From positions 1 to 64,000 of the forward strand of contig NZ_VBSL01000003.1 in NCBI RefSeq assembly GCF_006149005.1: a stretch of DNA of 64,000 nt, given 5' to 3'. The translations under genes and the position numbers were made by a program. The notes below the pieces were generated by a model. It was not told where the DNA came from and did no database searches. It saw only the letters and a list, made by a program, of their open reading frames with translations. The first letter of the stretch is position 1. Each line of letters opens with the position of its first letter. Below, piece by piece: positions 60,178 through 64,000 of the stretch. This stretch comes from Larkinella sp. C7 (lineage in GTDB: Bacteria > Bacteroidota > Bacteroidia > Cytophagales > Spirosomataceae).

Positions 60178-61896
60178 ATGAACCTTAACATAGATAGTAT
60201 CAAAGCCACTACCTACGACGCCATTGTAGTTGGGTCGGGGATCAGCGGGGGATGGGCAGCGAAAGAGCTGACAGAGAAGGGCTTGAAAGTGCTGATGCTC
60301 GAACGGGGCGAAGACATCAAACACATCGAAGGGTATAAAACCGCCATGACCGACCCCTGGCAGTTTCCGCACCGGGGGCGGGTGACGTCGGAGATCGCCG
60401 AGGAACAGGCCGTTCAGGCCCGGACAGGCTATACGGTTTCGGAAGCTACCGCCTACCTGTTTGTCAACGATAAAGAAAATCCGTATCTGGAAGACAAGCG
60501 GTTCGACTGGATGCGCGGCTACCACACGGGCGGCCGTTCGCTGATGTGGGGCCGTCAGAGCTACCGCCTGGGCGATCTCGATTTTGAAGCCAACATCAAG
60601 GAAGGCGTCGGTGCCGACTGGCCGATTCGCTACAAAGACATTTCGCCCTGGTACGATTACGTCGAAAAATTCATCGGCGTCAGTGGTTCACGCGATGGCT
60701 TGCCGCAGTTGCCCGACGGGCAGTTTCAGCCGCCGATGGACATGTATTGCCTTGAAAAACACGTCAAAGGCGAGGTAGAGAAAAAATTCAAGGAGCGGAC
60801 AATCACCATCGGCCGGGTGGCACACATCACCAAGCCTACGGCACAACAAAGTGCTTTGGGCCGGGCGCAGTGCCAATACCGGAACCTGTGTAGCCGGGGG
60901 TGTCCGTTCGGTGCCTATTTCAGCACGCAGTCGGCCACGCTGCCGGCGGCCATGAAAACCAAAAACCTGACGCTCCGGCCGCATTCCATCGTAACGTCGG
61001 TGATCTACGACGAAGCGAAGAAAAAAGCAACGGGCGTTCGGGTGGTCGATCAGTTGACGAAAGAAGAACTGACGTTCAACGCCAAAATTATTTTCCTCTG
61101 TGCCTCGTCCATGGCGTCGACGCAAATCCTGATGGCTTCGGTTTCCAACCGGTTTCCAAATGGTTTGGGCAACGAAAGCGGGGTGCTGGGTCACTACGTG
61201 ATGGACCACCATTTCCGGGTGGGTGCCAGCGGTGTCTACGAAGGGTTTGGCGATAAATACTACTACGGTCGTCGGGCGAACGGCATTTATGTGCCCCGTT
61301 TCCGCAACCTGCCCGGCCAGGCAAAACGCGATTACCTGCGCGGATTCGGCTACCAGGGTGGTGCATCCCGCATGAACTGGGGCCGGGGTACAGCTTCGGA
61401 AGGTTTCGGAGCAGCCTTCAAAGACGAAATGACCAAACCGGGACCCTGGGCGATGAACCTCGGCGGTTTTGGCGAATGTCTGCCGTATTTCGAAAACAAA
61501 GTCGTGATTGACAAGTCGAAAACCGATAAGTATGGTCTGCCGGTACTGCGCTTCGATGCCGAGTTCAAGGAAAACGAAATGAAGATGCGCAAGGACATGG
61601 GCAACGATGCCGCCGAAATGCTCGAAACGGCGGGTTTGAAAAACGTGACCATCAACGACAACGGTTCGTGGCCGGGTCTGGGCATTCACGAAATGGGAAC
61701 CGCCCGGATGGGGAATGATCCGAAGCAATCGGTGCTGAACAAATTCAACCAGGTGCATTCCGTGAAAAACGTCTTTTGCACGGACGGCGCGTTCATGGTT
61801 TCGGCTTCGTGTGTCAACCCGTCGCTCACCTACATGGCCATGACCGCCCGCGCGGCCAACTACGCCGTGCAGGAGCTGAAGCGGCAAAACCTTTAG
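60178..61896 (+). CDS. GMC-family FAD oxidoreductase (sugar dehydrogenase large subunit)
   Basis: 572 residues. FAD-binding YDAIVVGSGISGGWAAKEL; the covering motif GGRSLMWGRQSYR; active-site histidine in GLGIHEMGTARMG; C-terminal CVNPSLTYMAMTARAANYA. This soluble subunit has no signal peptide and is likely carried out with its Tat-tagged small subunit. Relatives oxidise gluconate, glucosides or lactose, some at C3. A haem protein further upstream could take the electrons. A long hairpin ends the unit. Confidence 0.92.
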   Translation: MNLNIDSIKATTYDAIVVGSGISGGWAAKELTEKGLKVLMLERGEDIKHIEGYKTAMTDPWQFPHRGRVTSEIAEEQAVQARTGYTVSEATAYLFVNDKENPYLEDKRFDWMRGYHTGGRSLMWGRQSYRLGDLDFEANIKEGVGADWPIRYKDISPWYDYVEKFIGVSGSRDGLPQLPDGQFQPPMDMYCLEKHVKGEVEKKFKERTITIGRVAHITKPTAQQSALGRAQCQYRNLCSRGCPFGAYFSTQSATLPAAMKTKNLTLRPHSIVTSVIYDEAKKKATGVRVVDQLTKEELTFNAKIIFLCASSMASTQILMASVSNRFPNGLGNESGVLGHYVMDHHFRVGASGVYEGFGDKYYYGRRANGIYVPRFRNLPGQAKRDYLRGFGYQGGASRMNWGRGTASEGFGAAFKDEMTKPGPWAMNLGGFGECLPYFENKVVIDKSKTDKYGLPVLRFDAEFKENEMKMRKDMGNDAAEMLETAGLKNVTINDNGSWPGLGIHEMGTARMGNDPKQSVLNKFNQVHSVKNVFCTDGAFMVSASCVNPSLTYMAMTARAANYAVQELKRQNL

Positions 61897-61898
61897 GG

Positions 61899-62003
61899 AG
61901 TGAAGAGTGAAGAGTTAAAAATTAAGAGTTGAAATACGCCACGGCCTGTTTGGCCGACGGGATTCACTTTCAACTCTTATTTTTTAACTCTTCACTCTTC
62001 ACT
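61899..62003. repeat. Long intergenic hairpin, family B
   Basis: 36-nt arms (61899-61934 and 61968-62003) with one mismatch; the 33-base loop contains a smaller hairpin, CGGCC/GGCCG. The arm is made of GTGAAGAGTGAAGAGTTAAA-type words, as in the element at 15399-15465. It starts 2 nt after the GMC gene stop. Confidence 0.85.
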
Positions 62004-62067
62004 ATTTTTTGCAACCCTTTCGGTATCAGCCTTGTCATATCGTTCAGAGCGTTGTCTCGACGGTGAT

Positions 62068-63330
62068 ATGTTTACATCCAGATTTTATAGTACGGTATTG
62101 ACGGTGTTATTGCTGGGCACAGTGGCTTGCGATCGAATCGCGCAGGACGCTGCACCTGGCCCGAATGGCGTGGATACGGAAGAAATTGAATACTATACCC
62201 TGCCCGACCAGCAGGTGGCGATTGATTTGACGTCCATTTCCGGCCTCAATTCGGTCACAACCCTATACATTACCCAAACACCGCGACTCGGTAATGCCCG
62301 ATTCAGCGGCAGCGGTTTGCTGGTTTATACGCCTTATTCCACCTTTGTGGTGGGTGAAGACCAGTTTTCGGTCAGCACAGGCAAAGAAACCCGGCTTGCC
62401 CGGTCGTTCCGGATCAGCATGGCGGCCGACAGCAGCCGAATTCCGTGTAATGCCGGCCCGATTCCGGATGGGTACCGGACGGCCGAAAGCCAGCCCATTA
62501 CGGTAGATGTTTTGAAAAATGACCGGTTTTGCGATGCTACGGTCGATCTGTCCAGTCTGGCCGTGCAGCAGCAACCGGAGCACGGCAAAGTAACCGTCGA
62601 AAATGGGGAAATTCGGTACACGCCCACGGTCGGTTTCAACGGCTTTGATTTTTTCTTTTACAAAGTGAAGGCGGTTTTTCCGCAAAAAAACCGCACGTTT
62701 TTATGTCCGGTTCGGATTAGCGTCGGCGATCCGTATAAAGATTGTAAAATTCTGCTGAAAGATGAGCAGGTCTACTGGAAACAATGGTTCATTACCGATT
62801 CGTTGCGCATTCCGGTTCTGGCCAACGATCAGCTTTGTAAATCCCGGTATGATCTGCCGGTTACGATCGTCAAGGCCCCCGGCAAGGGTACGGCACGGGT
62901 GTTGAAGAACAATACGGTTTTGTATTTTCCGACAAACGGCTACACGGGAGAGGATGAATTGACATACCGGCGTTGCGATGCCGGCGACTGTCAGGAAGCC
63001 ACGGCCCGCATTTCGGTCACCGGCCCAGACGTCGACTGTGCGTTGACGGCCCGCAATGACAACGGGCAGATCTCGGCCGCTATTTTGCCTACTGATCCCA
63101 AAAAGCGGGTTGTTTACATTTACGCGCTGGGAAATGACCGCGTTTGTTCACCCTTGCGAAGCATGACCATTACGGATAATCCATCGGGTGCCGCATTAGA
63201 AGTCCTGCCAAACGGGGCTATTGTGTACCGGCCTTCCCTGGATTTCAGAGGAAGTTTTCAGTTTACCTATGAATTAACAGACGTGAAAAACAACAAGTCG
63301 TCGGCGACGGTAAATCTTGCCATTCAATAA
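62068..63330 (+). CDS. Lipoprotein with tandem cadherin/Ig-like repeats
   Basis: 420 residues from the ATG at 62068; a TTG at 62032 would give a longer, less signal-like start. FTSRFYSTVLTVLLLGTVAC ends in a probable lipobox. Four repeats of ~80-90 residues follow with the pattern ND..C...L, then (S)GxxxVxxNGxIxYxP..GFxGxDxFxY, e.g. VLKNDRFCDATVDLSSLAV with EIRYTPTVGFNG, and VLANDQLCKSRYDLP with TVLYFPTNGYTG. The folds look like cadherin-type (Big_9-like) beta sandwiches; the regular Cys after ND is unusual. Surface binding or structural role is inferred. An ECF sigma gene follows after 75 nt. Confidence 0.8.
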   Translation: MFTSRFYSTVLTVLLLGTVACDRIAQDAAPGPNGVDTEEIEYYTLPDQQVAIDLTSISGLNSVTTLYITQTPRLGNARFSGSGLLVYTPYSTFVVGEDQFSVSTGKETRLARSFRISMAADSSRIPCNAGPIPDGYRTAESQPITVDVLKNDRFCDATVDLSSLAVQQQPEHGKVTVENGEIRYTPTVGFNGFDFFFYKVKAVFPQKNRTFLCPVRISVGDPYKDCKILLKDEQVYWKQWFITDSLRIPVLANDQLCKSRYDLPVTIVKAPGKGTARVLKNNTVLYFPTNGYTGEDELTYRRCDAGDCQEATARISVTGPDVDCALTARNDNGQISAAILPTDPKKRVVYIYALGNDRVCSPLRSMTITDNPSGAALEVLPNGAIVYRPSLDFRGSFQFTYELTDVKNNKSSATVNLAIQ

Positions 63331-63405
63331 ATTAGGAATGGTAAATTGGGTCGGTTTAAGGAAAAGTTGTAATTCGAACGTACACCGTCGTCCTGAAGAA
63401 ACTCT

Positions 63406-63957
63406 TTGTCTGAAATAGAATTGTTGCGGGCATGCCAGCGTCACGATGCGCGGGCGCAAACGGCTTTGTACGAACGTCACAAAGGCCGGATGATGGGTCT
63501 TTGCCGTCGCTATGCCCATTCGCGTCCGGAAGCAGAAGACATGTTTCAGGAAGGGTTTATCCGCATCTTCCAGCAAATTCATACCATCGAACAACCCGAG
63601 CGGTTGCTGAACTGGATGAAACGGGTGATGGTCAACACGGCCATTAACTGGTATCACAAGCACCACCACGAGCAATCCGAAACCGATTACGAAGAAGCCT
63701 GGGAAACCAGCAACACCGAACACAACGATATTCTGGCCCGCATCTCAACGGAGGAACTGCTCACATTGGTGCAGGACCTGGCCGATGGCTACCGCATGGT
63801 GTTCAACCTGTATGTAGTGGATGGTTACAGCCACCAGGAAATTGCCCGGATGCTGGGGATTTCGGAGGGAACGTCAAAGTCGCAACTGGCGCGGGCGAAA
63901 GAAGTTTTAAAACAAAAATTGAAGAAAATAGGCATTGTCAGCTATGGCAGCTACTGA
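63406..63957 (+). CDS. ECF-type RNA polymerase sigma factor
   Basis: 183 residues. Region 2: ALYERHKGRMMGLCRRYAHS and AEDMFQEGFIRIFQQI; region 4: LADGYRMVFNLYVVDGYSHQ and EIARMLGISEGTSKSQLARA. The start is TTG at 63406, as no ATG is suited. It overlaps the next gene by 14 nt, the common arrangement of Bacteroidota sigma factors with a downstream membrane or beta-barrel protein. Confidence 0.92.
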   Translation: MSEIELLRACQRHDARAQTALYERHKGRMMGLCRRYAHSRPEAEDMFQEGFIRIFQQIHTIEQPERLLNWMKRVMVNTAINWYHKHHHEQSETDYEEAWETSNTEHNDILARISTEELLTLVQDLADGYRMVFNLYVVDGYSHQEIARMLGISEGTSKSQLARAKEVLKQKLKKIGIVSYGSY

Positions 63958-64000
63958 AGATGAGTGGGAACGGATTTTCCGGCAAAGACTTGAAAACTAC
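63944..64000 (+). CDS. Truncated downstream gene, probably regulator/membrane partner of the ECF sigma
   Basis: Only the first 19 codons are in the window (ATG at 63944; MAATEDEWERIFRQRLENY). It overlaps the sigma gene by 14 nt. Short acidic starts with a W/F..IFR..L pattern are common in Bacteroidota for proteins that follow ECF sigma genes and span the inner membrane. This is a guess until more sequence is seen. Confidence 0.55.
   Translation, partial: MAATEDEWERIFRQRLENY

Noticed and set aside
60688-61887. Long minus-strand frame (399 codons) opposite the GMC gene
   Set aside because: GMC motifs are on the plus strand; the antisense translation is featureless.
1-64000. tRNA, rRNA, CRISPR, prophage and replication-origin signals
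   Set aside because: Reading both strands I did not see tRNA-like T-loops with matching folds, rRNA motifs, regular spaced repeats, phage genes or DnaA-box clusters.

Overview
The window looks like a chromosomal segment of a Bacteroidota bacterium, most likely a Cytophagales/Spirosomaceae-type organism (Spirosoma/Larkinella-like). This is inferred from the family mix (Kup, PVC-type haem proteins, DUF1080, GMC plus gluconate-dehydrogenase subunit 3, Nif3-like, many ECF sigma factors), the near absence of Shine-Dalgarno sequences, several TAnnTTTG -7 promoter elements of the Bacteroidota type, and moderately GC-rich coding DNA. No rRNA, tRNA, CRISPR array, prophage or transposase was seen. About 55 protein genes fill the window, interrupted by unusual long hairpin repeats between genes.

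Layout. 1-7.4 kb: the 3' end of RNase G, a sugar-nucleotide epimerase with an internal tandem duplication, kup and mntH, a divergent DtxR/MntR regulator with an operator-like site between them, and an LptF/LptG-type permease. 7.4-17 kb: an envelope-glycan region with an EamA transporter, two tandem paralogous polytopic membrane proteins, a GtrB-like glycosyltransferase, a third large membrane protein, a second GtrB-like glycosyltransferase and an MBOAT O-acyltransferase. 17-25 kb: repeat-rich spacer, a double-SGNH hydrolase, a secreted sugar isomerase-like TIM barrel, a Crp/Fnr regulator, two VOC proteins, a Nif3-like protein, a MoxR ATPase and prmC. 25-38 kb: ribD, then a minus-strand series metallophosphoesterase-lutA-lutB-lutC-malate synthase-like-maeB with a divergent lactate permease (lactate to pyruvate to malate), then nagA and aroE.

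38-51 kb is mostly housekeeping: a lipoprotein, a GlmU-like acyltransferase, holB, a RimB-like protein and rimK, an AT-richer orphan FtsX/MacB permease, hemC, a GNAT, a secreted cyclophilin, an RmlD-like reductase and a GT87-like membrane protein. 51-62 kb holds genes for periplasmic oxidation and breakdown of sugars: a giant PVC-type haem/HEAT protein, DUF1080 hydrolase, Gfo/Idh/MocA oxidoreductase, a 3HCDH-family dehydrogenase and, further on, a GMC oxidoreductase with its gluconate-dehydrogenase subunit-3-like partner. Together with the TIM barrel at 19.2 kb these match the parts list of 3-keto-glycoside metabolism. The window ends with two ECF sigma loci: one on the minus strand with two small paralogous membrane proteins, the other on the plus strand after a repeat-containing lipoprotein and overlapping the start of a truncated gene.

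The least explained features are: (i) the repeated pairing of a polytopic membrane protein with a TTG-started GtrB-like transferase; (ii) two families of long, nearly perfect intergenic hairpins; (iii) the ECF sigma operon with two paralogous LWNWLVP proteins; and (iv) a 41-codon tandem duplication inside the epimerase.
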